A DNA stretch of 13,834 nt from Flavobacteriales bacterium CG18_big_fil_WC_8_21_14_2_50_32_9 (GCA_002770955.1 PCUH01000099.1:876-14709); one strand, 5' to 3'. Numbered from the stretch's first letter, positions 1-6,721 are shown. Notes: generated from the letters alone by a model not told the origin. Numbers and translations: made by a program.

Positions 1-21
1 TCAATAGTCAATAGTTAATAG
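1..21. repeat. Short heptamer tandem repeat at window edge
   Basis: Three consecutive 7-base units, TCAATAG, TCAATAG and TTAATAG, open the window. They lie in what appears to be the spacer upstream of the peptide deformylase gene. The array may extend beyond the left edge. No function can be assigned. Confidence 0.5.
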
Positions 22-31
22 TAATTCGTAC

Positions 32-50
32 TTTAAAGACAATCTTTAAA
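32..50. other. Perfect 8-bp hairpin upstream of def
   Basis: TTTAAAGA, a 3-base loop (CAA), then TCTTTAAA form a perfect small stem-loop 31 bases before the def promoter box. It could be a weak terminator of a gene to the left or an operator. There is no T-run after it, so a classical terminator is not supported. Confidence 0.3.
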
Positions 51-80
51 TACCGTTACAAAGAAACAAAAAAAAATTGC

Positions 81-88
81 TAATTTTG
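81..88 (+). promoter_or_regulatory. Bacteroidetes -7 promoter box for def
   Basis: TAATTTTG matches TAnnTTTG exactly. Only 4 bases separate it from the def ATG, so transcription should start at or next to the start codon, giving an essentially leaderless mRNA. No good TTTG is seen at -33, so the match rests on the -7 box alone. Confidence 0.5.
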
Positions 89-92
89 TTAA

Positions 93-665
93 ATGATATT
101 ACCAATTATAGCCTACGGAGATCCTGTTTTAAGAAAGGAAGGCGAAGAGATAGATGCTAATTATCCAGATTTAAAAAAACTAATTAGCGACATGTTTGAA
201 ACCATGGAAAACTCAAAGGGAGTTGGATTAGCAGCTCCTCAAGTTGGATTGCCAATTCGTCTGTTTATAGCGGACACTTCAGGTTTTAATGAAGATGGTG
301 ACCAACCTGAATTAGATGATTTCAGACGTGTGTTTATTAATCCTATACTTATTGAAGAATCTGGCAAAGAATGGAAGTTTGAAGAAGGATGTTTGAGTAT
401 TCCTGGAATTAGAGAGGAAGTTTCAAGAAAACCCAATCTAATTATAGAATATTATAATGAAAATTTTGAATTGATAGAGGAGAAGTTAGATGGTTTGGCT
501 GCGAGAGTGGTGCAACATGAATACGATCATATTGAAGGCGTATTGTTTATTGACAAAATAAACCCCTTGAAAAAACAATTGATAAAAGGTAAGCTTAATG
601 CCATTATAAAAGGCGAAGTGAAAGTGAATTATAGAATGAAATTTCCATTAATAAAATCAAAATAA
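93..665 (+). CDS. def: Peptide deformylase
   Basis: Cytoplasmic metalloenzyme that removes the formyl group from the N-terminal methionine of new proteins. All three family motifs are present in order: GVGLAAPQVG (residues 43-52), EGCLS (98-102, Cys100 a metal ligand) and HEYDH (142-146, two His metal ligands and the catalytic Glu143). The 190-residue length fits the Bacteroidetes form, and the opening MILPIIAYGDPVLR supports the chosen ATG. The C-terminal tail (about 160-190) is basic. A lipoprotein gene begins 5 bases after the stop, so the two are probably co-transcribed, although no functional link is evident. A -7 box lies 4 bases before the ATG. Confidence 0.97.
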   Translation: MILPIIAYGDPVLRKEGEEIDANYPDLKKLISDMFETMENSKGVGLAAPQVGLPIRLFIADTSGFNEDGDQPELDDFRRVFINPILIEESGKEWKFEEGCLSIPGIREEVSRKPNLIIEYYNENFELIEEKLDGLAARVVQHEYDHIEGVLFIDKINPLKKQLIKGKLNAIIKGEVKVNYRMKFPLIKSK

Positions 666-670
666 ATAGT

Positions 671-1240
671 ATGATGCGATTAGTAATAGTAAGTGCGGTA
701 AGTATTTTTTTATTTTCATGTTCTAATTCTTCAGAAAAAGATATTTCAGTTGAACAACCAACCATAGAGAAAGACACTATAATTGATACTTTTGAAGAAC
801 GTGCAGCCGAAGTAGAAAAATATTCGGCTATTTTATTTAGCGATTCATTAAACACTAATGATGAAGTCGCTCTAAAATTATTAAATGCGTATGAAGAATA
901 TATTCATTACCATAGTTTTGAGACTATTTCTATGGAATACCAATTTAGAGCAGGTGAATTAGCAAAAGCATTGAACAAACCACATGTTGCAATTAAACAT
1001 TTTAATGGATTGTTGGAGCGAGCTCCAAACCATGAACGTGCTCCGTTAGCTCTTTTTTATAAAGCCATGGTTATTGGAGATATTTTATTGGAACATGAAA
1101 ACGCTAAAAGGTATTACCAAGAATTTATTGATAAATATCCAACACATCCTTTAGTTGAAAGTGCCAAAGAATCTATAAAATTACAAGGAAAATCGTTAGA
1201 AGAAATAGTAAAAGAGTTCGAAAAAAAGAATGCTTCTTAA
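671..1240 (+). CDS. TPR-like periplasmic lipoprotein
   Basis: Predicted lipoprotein of 189 residues. A short hydrophobic signal ends in a lipobox-like FLFSC with Cys17 as the lipidated residue, followed by a polar Ser/Asn/Glu linker. Residues about 60-160 are helical and carry tetratricopeptide-like pairs (AGELAKALNKPHVAIKHFNG, then LFYKAMVIGDILLEHENAKR and YYQEFIDKYPTHPLVESAK), a pattern typical of envelope scaffold proteins of the BamD or YbgF kind. The C-terminus is charged and coiled-coil-like (EEIVKEFEKK). It starts 5 bases after def with ATG ATG, so either Met may be used. It is too short and divergent to call BamD; its partner is unknown. Confidence 0.8.
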   Translation: MMRLVIVSAVSIFLFSCSNSSEKDISVEQPTIEKDTIIDTFEERAAEVEKYSAILFSDSLNTNDEVALKLLNAYEEYIHYHSFETISMEYQFRAGELAKALNKPHVAIKHFNGLLERAPNHERAPLALFYKAMVIGDILLEHENAKRYYQEFIDKYPTHPLVESAKESIKLQGKSLEEIVKEFEKKNAS

Positions 1241-1310
1241 TTTCTGAAAGTTCGTTAGATTAAAAGGTTATAAGTTTACAAAGGTTATGTTCTTTTTAAA
1301 TCGTAAATGC

Positions 1311-1393
1311 CGTAAAAACAAAAATTTATAATTTTTTATTTTTTACGAGCATCCTCGAAATATTAGTTTTTCTTTAAAAAAACATATTTCGGG
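1311..1393. terminator. Two adjacent AT-rich hairpins between convergent genes
   Basis: CGTAAAAA (1311-1318) pairs with TTTTTACG (1340-1347), with an inner AAAAATT/AATTTTT stem (1320-1326 with 1330-1336). A second hairpin pairs CGAAATAT (1356-1363) with ATATTTCG (1384-1391), with inner GTTTTT/AAAAAC (1366-1371 with 1378-1383). Lying between the ends of the TPR lipoprotein (+) and nadB (-), they probably help end transcription in both directions. Neither has a clean trailing T-run, so the call is tentative. Confidence 0.45.
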
Positions 1394-1416
1394 ATCAAAA
1401 ATCTTTGCTCTATAAA

Positions 1417-2994
1417 TCACAACTTCACATTGTCAATATTATAATGCAACCCTACATTGTTTTTTCTTTCTGCGGCTGCTTTAGTTACTAAATAAGCAAC
1501 ACTTCTTAAATTTCTTAACTCACAAATGTCCACACTAATTTTGGAGGATGCGTAAAACTTTTCCGATTCTTCGTAAATGAGTTGAAGTCTGTTTAATGCT
1601 CTTTCTAATCGTTCGTTTGAGCGAACTATGCCCACATAACTACTCAAAATTGTTTGTAATTCTTTTTTTGTTTGGGAAACTAAAATTTTTTCATTTTGAT
1701 AATATGTACCTTCATCGTTCCATTCAGGAATAGTGTCATTAAAATCAATAGAAGGGAATAAGTTAATACCATCTAAAAATGCACGATGAGAAAAAACTAA
1801 TGCTTCAATTAAAGAGTTAGATGCAAGCCTATTTGCTCCATGCAATCCAGTAAAACTACATTCACCTGAGGCATACAAATTTTGAATTGAAGTTTTTGCA
1901 TTAACGTCCACAGCAATACCTCCACATAAATAATGAGCAGCAGGAACAATAGGAACAAAATCTTTTGTCATATCAATACCAATACTCAAACATTTAGTAT
2001 AGATTGTTGGGAAATGACTTTCTAAAAAAGATTTTTCCATCATAGTCGTATCTAAATAAACAAAATGATTACCTGATATTTTCATTTCAGCATCAATAGC
2101 TCTAGCAACAATATCTCTTGGAGCTAAATCCTTTCGAGCATCATACTTTTCCATAAAAGCAACACCTTTTTCATCTCTTAAAATTCCACCAGCACCTCTA
2201 ACGGCTTCGGAAATTAAAAAAGAAGGATTATCCATGGGATGATAAAGTGCAGTAGGATGAAATTGAACAAATTCCATGTTTTGAATCAGTGCTTTTGCAC
2301 GATAAGCCATAGCAATTCCGTCTCCTGTAGCAACCGTAGGGTTGGTGGTGTTGAGGTAAGCCTGACCAATTCCACCTGTTGCTAGTAATGTTATTTTGGA
2401 GTTTAAAGTGAAAACGGTGTTTGTTTTTCTATTAAGAACATAAGCACCAAAACATTTTTTATTAGGGGAGGAATGAGTTACCTTTTCTCCTAAATGATGT
2501 TGAGTAATAATATCAATTGCAAAATGATGATTTAAAACGGTAATATATGGATGGTTAGAAACACGCTCAATTAAAGCTCGTTCAATTTCATTTCCCGTAT
2601 AATCTTTAAAGTGTAAAATACGATTATCAGAATGTCCTCCTTCTTTTGCTAAATCAAAATCTCCATGTGCCGTTTTATCAAAATTTGTTCCCCAACTAAT
2701 CAACTCTATTATGCGTTCAGGAGCAGATTCAACAACCATTTGAACTACCTTTTCATTACATAAGCCATCACCTGCAACTAGGGTGTCATTGATATGGTTA
2801 ACAAATGAGTCATCATCTTTTGTAACAGCAGCAATACCTCCTTGAGCATATTTGGTGTTACCCTCATCTTCATTTACTTTTGTAATAATAGTAACATTTA
2901 CGATTTGTTTACGTTGATAGAAATGTTCAGCTATTTTATAGGCGAAACTTAAACCAGCTATACCTGAGCCAATAATTAAAAAATCTGTTTTCAA
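1417..2994 (-). CDS. nadB: L-aspartate oxidase
   Basis: FAD enzyme oxidising L-aspartate to iminoaspartate, the first step of de novo NAD synthesis; the product goes to quinolinate synthase NadA, which is not in this window. Visible: N-terminal dinucleotide fold GSGIAG (9-14), NTKYAQGGIAAV (46-57), EFVQFHPTAL (241-250), DLAPRDIVARAI (289-300), HYLCGGIAVD (354-363), FAD-contacting GECSFTGLHGANRLASNSL (377-395), and a helical C-terminal domain ending AAAERKNNVGLHYN. The 525-residue length is normal. The FAD fold begins at residue 5, yet the frame has no ATG between an upstream stop and this point, so the start must be TTG (2992-2994). Fumarate reductase or succinate dehydrogenase subunit A is excluded by the GLHGANRLASNSL segment and the NadB-like ending. 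Confidence 0.96.
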   Translation of the reverse strand: MKTDFLIIGSGIAGLSFAYKIAEHFYQRKQIVNVTIITKVNEDEGNTKYAQGGIAAVTKDDDSFVNHINDTLVAGDGLCNEKVVQMVVESAPERIIELISWGTNFDKTAHGDFDLAKEGGHSDNRILHFKDYTGNEIERALIERVSNHPYITVLNHHFAIDIITQHHLGEKVTHSSPNKKCFGAYVLNRKTNTVFTLNSKITLLATGGIGQAYLNTTNPTVATGDGIAMAYRAKALIQNMEFVQFHPTALYHPMDNPSFLISEAVRGAGGILRDEKGVAFMEKYDARKDLAPRDIVARAIDAEMKISGNHFVYLDTTMMEKSFLESHFPTIYTKCLSIGIDMTKDFVPIVPAAHYLCGGIAVDVNAKTSIQNLYASGECSFTGLHGANRLASNSLIEALVFSHRAFLDGINLFPSIDFNDTIPEWNDEGTYYQNEKILVSQTKKELQTILSSYVGIVRSNERLERALNRLQLIYEESEKFYASSKISVDICELRNLRSVAYLVTKAAAERKNNVGLHYNIDNVKL

Positions 2995-3080
2995 TTTTTT
3001 TATTTTTATGTAAAATTAGGTAATGGATGCTCAAACAAAATGATAATTAACATCTTTTTATTTCATTGAGAATAAGATTT

Positions 3081-3116
3081 GTTAATTAAATTTTAACATG
3101 TTATAAAATTAATTAC
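3081..3116. promoter_or_regulatory. AT-rich imperfect dyad between nadB and small gene
   Basis: The dyad is centred on the perfect palindrome TAACATGTTA (3094-3103). Flanking arms GTTAATTAAATTTT and AAAATTAATTAC are mirror-like with one-base offsets. It sits in the 154-base spacer between the divergent nadB and the 63-residue peptide gene, directly before a weak -7-like TACTTTTA (3114-3121). It could be an operator for either gene, but AT-rich DNA makes chance dyads common. Confidence 0.3.
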
Positions 3117-3148
3117 TTTTAGGGTCTAAATTAAAATTATCAAAAGAG

Positions 3149-3340
3149 ATGAGAAAATCATTATACAGTAAGGTGTTAGCAGCAATTTTTGTGCTTAGCT
3201 TATTTTCTTTCCCTGTGGCTTTTCAGTCTTGTAAATCAAGCCCTGGTTATCAAAAACCTCGAAATGGAGGAGCTAAAGTTAATTCGTCAGGTCATGTGGG
3301 TAACAGAAAGCATAAAAATCGTCACGTTTGGGGTAAATAA
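3149..3340 (+). CDS. Small basic lipoprotein-like peptide
   Basis: A 63-residue protein I do not recognise. Residues 1-27 form a signal: Arg2/Lys3/Lys8, hydrophobic core about 9-25, then FQSC with Cys28, resembling the relaxed Bacteroidetes lipobox. The 35-residue mature part is Gly-, Lys-, Asn- and His-rich (GGAKVNSSGHVGNRKHKNRH) and ends in VWGK; it has no acidic residues and is strongly basic. An intact signal, an ATG after a non-coding leader and a stop just before the convergent gap gene argue that it is real. A weak -7-like TACTTTTA lies 27 bases upstream. It faces nadB divergently and ends 7 bases before the gap stop. Function unknown; an envelope or nucleic-acid-binding role would be speculation. 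Confidence 0.7.
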   Translation: MRKSLYSKVLAAIFVLSLFSFPVAFQSCKSSPGYQKPRNGGAKVNSSGHVGNRKHKNRHVWGK

Positions 3341-3347
3341 TTTTTAG

Positions 3348-4334
3348 TTAATAGATTTCTATTAAATTCATTAGTCTACTTGAATAACCTACTTCATTGT
3401 CATACCATCCAACGACTTTGACAAGTTTTCCACTTGCGGATGTTAAATTAGCATCAAAAATACATGAGTTTTTGTTTCCAACAATATCATGTGAAACTAT
3501 TTCATCAATGGTGTATTCTAAAATATGCTTCATTTCGTTTTGCGAAGCGTTAAGAAAAACGCTATTAATTGAATTAACTGTTGCTTCTTTTTTAACGATA
3601 GCACAAACATCAATTAGAGAACCATCAGGAACAGGAACACGAATCGCATAGCCTTCAATTTTGCCTTTTAATTCAGGAAAAATTTCAATTGTTGCTTTTG
3701 CAGCACCCGTTGAAGTAGGTATAATAGACAAAGCTCCAGCTCTAGCTCTTCGTAAATCCTTGTGTGGAGCATCGTGCAACCCTTGATCGTTTGTATAGGA
3801 ATGTATGGTAGTTATACTTGCTTGTTCAATACCAAAATTATCATTAATCAATTTTATCATAGGAGCAACTGCGTTGGTGGTGCATGAAGCATTTGATATT
3901 ATTGTGTCCGATGCTTTTAATAAGTGTTCATTAATGCCAATAACAATAGTTTTTATATCTTTATCTTTAGCAGGAGCGGATAATAATACTTTTTTTGCTC
4001 CAGCGATGAGGTGTTTGTTGGCTAATTCTTTTGTTAAAAACAATCCTGTACATTCCACAACAATATCAATATTTAAAGTTGCCCAAGGTAAATTTTCAGG
4101 AGATTTTTCTTTGCAAACAGTTACTTTTTTTCCGTTGATAATTAGGGCTTCAGCTGTGTACTCAACAGTGCCGTTAAATATCCCGTGTACAGAATCATAT
4201 TTTAGTAAATGTGCTAAAGTTTTAGTGTCCGCTAAGTCATTTATAGCAACTAGTTCTATATTATTATTGTCTTGGATTAATCGTGTAAGTACCTTTCCAA
4301 TTCTTCCAAACCCATTTATTGCTATACGTTTCAT
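3348..4334 (-). CDS. gap: Glyceraldehyde-3-phosphate dehydrogenase, type I
   Basis: Cytoplasmic enzyme of glycolysis and gluconeogenesis interconverting glyceraldehyde-3-phosphate and 1,3-bisphosphoglycerate with NAD(P). Visible: nucleotide fold INGFGRIGK (6-14), VAINDL (29-34, where Asp33 suits NAD binding), catalytic SNASCTTN with Cys151, base His178 in TTIHSYT, DLRRARAGALSIIPTSTGAA, GYAIRVPVPDGS, and the C-terminal WYDNEVGYSSR. The 328-residue length is slightly below the usual 330-335. A clear -7 box (TATCTTTG) lies 19 bases before the ATG. It is transcribed alone: rpsT upstream is separated by a terminator and spacer, and the small peptide gene converges downstream. Bacteroidetes often carry two GAPDHs; I cannot tell which this is. 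Confidence 0.96.
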   Translation of the reverse strand: MKRIAINGFGRIGKVLTRLIQDNNNIELVAINDLADTKTLAHLLKYDSVHGIFNGTVEYTAEALIINGKKVTVCKEKSPENLPWATLNIDIVVECTGLFLTKELANKHLIAGAKKVLLSAPAKDKDIKTIVIGINEHLLKASDTIISNASCTTNAVAPMIKLINDNFGIEQASITTIHSYTNDQGLHDAPHKDLRRARAGALSIIPTSTGAAKATIEIFPELKGKIEGYAIRVPVPDGSLIDVCAIVKKEATVNSINSVFLNASQNEMKHILEYTIDEIVSHDIVGNKNSCIFDANLTSASGKLVKVVGWYDNEVGYSSRLMNLIEIY

Positions 4335-4353
4335 TTTTTCATATTTTAAAACA

Positions 4354-4361
4354 CAAAGATA
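4354..4361 (-). promoter_or_regulatory. Bacteroidetes -7 promoter box for gap
   Basis: Read on the minus strand this is TATCTTTG, an exact TAnnTTTG match with 19 bases between its end and the gap start codon. No TTTG lies at the expected 19-base spacing upstream, so the -33 part is weak or absent. Confidence 0.55.
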
Positions 4362-4393
4362 AGCATATAACCGTTGTGCTTATAAATTATTTA

Positions 4394-4419
4394 GGGTTAA
4401 ATATTATGTAATTTAACCC
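4394..4419. repeat. Perfect 9-bp inverted repeat
   Basis: GGGTTAAAT and ATTTAACCC are separated by 8 bases. This is the first of a run of dyads filling the spacer between gap and rpsT. It lies about 60 bases upstream of the gap ATG, just above its promoter, so it could be an operator or a cruciform or mRNA structure. Function unknown. Confidence 0.5.
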
Positions 4420-4466
4420 AGAAAATTAACTTCGTTGAACTCGCAAACTCAGTTCATGAATTTTCT
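4420..4466. repeat. Bulged hairpin element
   Basis: AGAAAATT (4420-4427) pairs with AATTTTCT (4459-4466), and inside it TGAACT (4436-4441) pairs with AGTTCA (4451-4456). The result is a two-part stem with an asymmetric bulge. It abuts the preceding dyad and resembles intergenic REP-like sequences, but no second copy is seen in this window. Confidence 0.45.
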
Positions 4467-4474
4467 ATGATATA

Positions 4475-4526
4475 AGTAATACCATCAAATTTAGCTATTT
4501 TCAATAACCCAAATTTGGGTATTACT
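4475..4526. repeat. Long two-part stem-loop with inner palindrome
   Basis: AGTAATACC (4475-4483) pairs with GGTATTACT (4518-4526). After a 2-base bulge CAAATTT (4486-4492) pairs with AAATTTG (4511-4517), giving 16 bp of stem. An alternative fold uses the perfect palindrome ACCCAAATTTGGGT (4507-4520). Two mutually exclusive folds in a spacer are notable, but no regulatory role can be assigned. Confidence 0.5.
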
Positions 4527-4557
4527 ATTCCGATAATTATCGGAAGGGATTAACCGC
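4525..4557 (+). repeat. Dispersed palindromic repeat, copy 1
   Basis: A 33-base segment built on the perfect 18-bp palindrome TTCCGATAATTATCGGAA (4528-4545), followed by a GGGATTAACCGC tail. It matches the reverse complement of 9038-9070 at 31 of 33 positions by hand alignment. Two inverted copies in separate gene-free spacers suggest a genome-wide intergenic repeat family. Confidence 0.65.
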
Positions 4558-4564
4558 TTTGCTT

Positions 4565-4621
4565 CCCACAGCCCTTTGCACATTCATACAATTCGCTTCG
4601 CTTTTGCATGAATAAAGTGGG
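4565..4621. repeat. Stem-loop after dispersed repeat copy 1
   Basis: CCCAC (4565-4569) pairs with GTGGG (4617-4621), and ATTCAT (4582-4587) pairs with ATGAAT (4608-4613), around a loop containing TTCGCTTCGCTTTTGC. It follows the palindromic repeat directly and may be part of the same mobile or structural element. It ends 14 bases before the rpsT terminator. Confidence 0.4.
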
Positions 4622-4634
4622 TTAACTCAAAAAA

Positions 4635-4659
4635 AACGCCTCAAATATTTTGAAGCGTT
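4635..4659 (-). terminator. Rho-independent terminator of rpsT
   Basis: On the minus strand AACGCTTCAAA, loop ATA, then TTTGAGGCGTT form an 11-bp stem with one G-T pair, followed by a run of T (the A-run at 4628-4636). It starts 25 bases after the rpsT stop. T residues also follow on the plus strand, so it may work both ways. Confidence 0.8.
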
Positions 4660-4684
4660 TTTAAATATGGGTTACTGTTTAATT

Positions 4685-4939
4685 TTACTTAAGTGTAGTA
4701 ACGAATTTTGTTAATTTAGATTTTAAATTACCTGCTTTGTTTTTATGAATAACATTTCTTTTAGCTAATTTATCTAACATAGAAGCAACTTTCGGTAACA
4801 TTTCAACAGCAACTTTTTTCTCAGTTGTATTTCTTAAATCTCTAACCGCATTACGAGTAGTTTTGTGTTGATACTTGTTTCGCAATGTTTTGGTTGCTGT
4901 TTGTCTTATTCTTTTTAATGACGACTTATGATTAGCCAT
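4685..4939 (-). CDS. rpsT: 30S ribosomal protein S20
   Basis: Primary 16S rRNA-binding protein of the small subunit, an elongated three-helix bundle. The 84-residue sequence has the normal S20 length and the hallmark start MANHKSSLKRIRQ, followed by Lys/Arg-rich helices (TLRNKYQHKTTRNAVRDLR, then KVASMLDKLAKRNVIHKNKA) and a basic end, SKLTKFVTTLK. It is monocistronic as read here: its own promoter lies upstream (4981-5011), it is well separated from pckA, and a strong hairpin terminator follows. ATG is the start and no Shine-Dalgarno sequence is present, as is usual for this phylum. Confidence 0.97.
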   Translation of the reverse strand: MANHKSSLKRIRQTATKTLRNKYQHKTTRNAVRDLRNTTEKKVAVEMLPKVASMLDKLAKRNVIHKNKAGNLKSKLTKFVTTLK

Positions 4940-4980
4940 ATTTTATATTCTTAAAAGTGATTAATATTTTTTTAGGACTG

Positions 4981-5011
4981 CAAATGTAGTACTATTTTAA
5001 TAATTAGCAGA
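4981..5011 (-). promoter_or_regulatory. Promoter of rpsT (-33 and -7)
   Basis: Read on the minus strand: TCTG (one change from TTTG), 19 bases, then TACATTTG, an exact TAnnTTTG. It leaves an untranslated leader of roughly 40 bases before the rpsT ATG. Confidence 0.65.
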
Positions 5012-5052
5012 TTTTTTTCTAAATTTTTTTTAATTGTCTGTTAGTTTTATTT

Positions 5053-6666
5053 TTAAGCATTCACACCTACTTTTGGAGCTGCTGCTAATAGTTCTTCGTT
5101 AGCATAATCTGCAAATTTTTCAAAGTTTTTAATGAAAGCTTCAGCTAATTCATTTGCTTTTCTGTCGTAAGCAGCTTTGTCTGTCCAAGTGTTTCGTGGG
5201 TTTAAAATTTCAGTTGGCACTTCTTCACATTCGGTTGGCATAGCTAAACCAAAAACCGGATGTGTTTCATAATTTACTGTTGCTAATTTTCCTGTAAGTG
5301 CAGATGTAATCATAGCTCTAGTAAATTTCAATTTAATTCTATCGCCTGTTCCATAAGCTCCACCAGACCAACCAGTGTTGATTAACCAAACAGCAACATT
5401 GTGTTTTCTCATTTTTTCACCTAACATTTCAGCATATTGAGTTGGGTGTAATGGAAGGAATGGGGCACCAAAACAAGATGAAAATGTTGTTTGAGGTTCA
5501 GTTATTCCTGCTTCTGTACCAGCAACTTTTGCAGTATATCCAGAAATAAATTGATACATTGCTTGTCCTGGAGTTAATTTAGAAATTGGAGGCAATACTC
5601 CAAAGGCATCAGCAGTAAGAAAGAAAATGTTTTTAGGGGTTGTTCCTATTGAAGGGTTTGCGATGTTGTTGATGTGATAAATTGGGTAGCTAACTCGTGT
5701 GTTTTCTGTTTTCTCCTTATCTTCATAATTAACAGTTGTAGTTCCATCAAAAAAGTTAATATTTTCTAATAAAGCACCAAATTTAACAGCTCTAAAGATG
5801 TCTGGTTCTTTTTCTTCAGACAGGTCAATACATTTTGCGTAACAACCACCTTCAAAGTTAAACACAGAATCGTCATCCCAAGCGTGTTCATCATCACCTA
5901 TTAAATGTCTTTCTGGGTCAGAAGATAATGTGGTTTTACCTGTTCCTGATAAACCAAAGAAAACAGCAGTATCGCCATCTTTCCCAATATTAGCAGAACA
6001 GTGCATGGAGAGTACATTTTTTTGATGCGGCATGATGAAGTTTAGTGCAGAAAAAATACCTTTTTTAATTTCTCCAGTGTAACCAGTTCCACCAATTAGA
6101 ATTATTTTTTTTGTGAAATTTAAAATAGCAAAATTATGTTGACGAGTTCCATCAATTTCAGGGTCTGCCATAAATCCTGGAGCACAAACTATTGTCCATT
6201 CAGGCTCAAAAGACATTACTTCTTCATAAGAAGGTCTTAAAAACATATTATGAACAAAGAGACTCATCCATGGAGTTTCTGTAACAGCTCTAATATTCAT
6301 TCTGTATTTAGGATGAGCACAAGCATAAGCATCACGAACATAAACATCTTTTCCTGCTAAATAAGCAGTAACTCTGTTGTATAATGCATCAAATTTAGCA
6401 GCGTCAAATTTTATATTGAACCCTTCCCACCAAACAGCATCTTTTGTAACATCATCACACACTATAAACCTATCTTTTGGAGAACGACCAGTAAATTCGC
6501 CAGTGTCAACAGCCAAAGCTCCTGTGTCCGAAAGTTCACCCTCGCCTCTAATAATTGTTTCTTCTACTAATTGAGAAGGTTCTAAATTCCATAACGCTGA
6601 GGCTACATGTTGTAGTCCAAGTGATTTTAATGAAGCATTTTCTGCTTTTATTCCAAATTCATTCAT
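5053..6666 (-). CDS. pckA: Phosphoenolpyruvate carboxykinase (ATP)
   Basis: Gluconeogenic enzyme converting oxaloacetate and ATP to phosphoenolpyruvate, CO2 and ADP in the cytoplasm. The 537-residue length is typical of the ATP-dependent class. Visible: substrate loop TGRSPKDRF (59-67), GGTGYTGEIKKG (192-203), MHCSANIG (221-228), P-loop GLSGTGKTTLSSD (238-250, Lys244), and the metal and PEPCK-specific LIGDDEHAWDDDSVFNFEGG (255-274). GTP-type PEPCK is ruled out by this P-loop form. It has a very good own promoter (6722-6752) in the 94-base gap after the lipoprotein gene, so it is probably regulated separately, as expected for a gluconeogenic enzyme. The N-terminus MNEFGIKAENASLKSLGL supports the ATG. 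Confidence 0.97.
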   Translation of the reverse strand: MNEFGIKAENASLKSLGLQHVASALWNLEPSQLVEETIIRGEGELSDTGALAVDTGEFTGRSPKDRFIVCDDVTKDAVWWEGFNIKFDAAKFDALYNRVTAYLAGKDVYVRDAYACAHPKYRMNIRAVTETPWMSLFVHNMFLRPSYEEVMSFEPEWTIVCAPGFMADPEIDGTRQHNFAILNFTKKIILIGGTGYTGEIKKGIFSALNFIMPHQKNVLSMHCSANIGKDGDTAVFFGLSGTGKTTLSSDPERHLIGDDEHAWDDDSVFNFEGGCYAKCIDLSEEKEPDIFRAVKFGALLENINFFDGTTTVNYEDKEKTENTRVSYPIYHINNIANPSIGTTPKNIFFLTADAFGVLPPISKLTPGQAMYQFISGYTAKVAGTEAGITEPQTTFSSCFGAPFLPLHPTQYAEMLGEKMRKHNVAVWLINTGWSGGAYGTGDRIKLKFTRAMITSALTGKLATVNYETHPVFGLAMPTECEEVPTEILNPRNTWTDKAAYDRKANELAEAFIKNFEKFADYANEELLAAAPKVGVNA

Positions 6667-6721
6667 GATAAATGTTTTCGTTAAACTAAATGATAATATT
6701 ATAATGTTATAAATAACAACA

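Noticed and set aside
604..855. 83-codon minus-strand frame spanning the def/lipoprotein junction
   Set aside because: It lies antisense to two supported genes, has no promoter box and no recognisable domain.
671..1240. Calling the TPR lipoprotein BamD
   Set aside because: It has the lipobox and TPR-like helices but is shorter and lacks the full five-TPR layout; the link is only general.
3348..3365. Perfect dyad TTAATAGA-TT-TCTATTAA at the gap stop codon as a terminator
   Set aside because: The loop is only 2 bases, there is no T-run on either side, and most of it is gap coding sequence.
3805..4362. 185-codon open frame on the plus strand opposite gap
   Set aside because: It is the antisense shadow of a well-conserved GAPDH gene with all catalytic motifs; the product has no recognisable domain and starts inside the gap promoter region.
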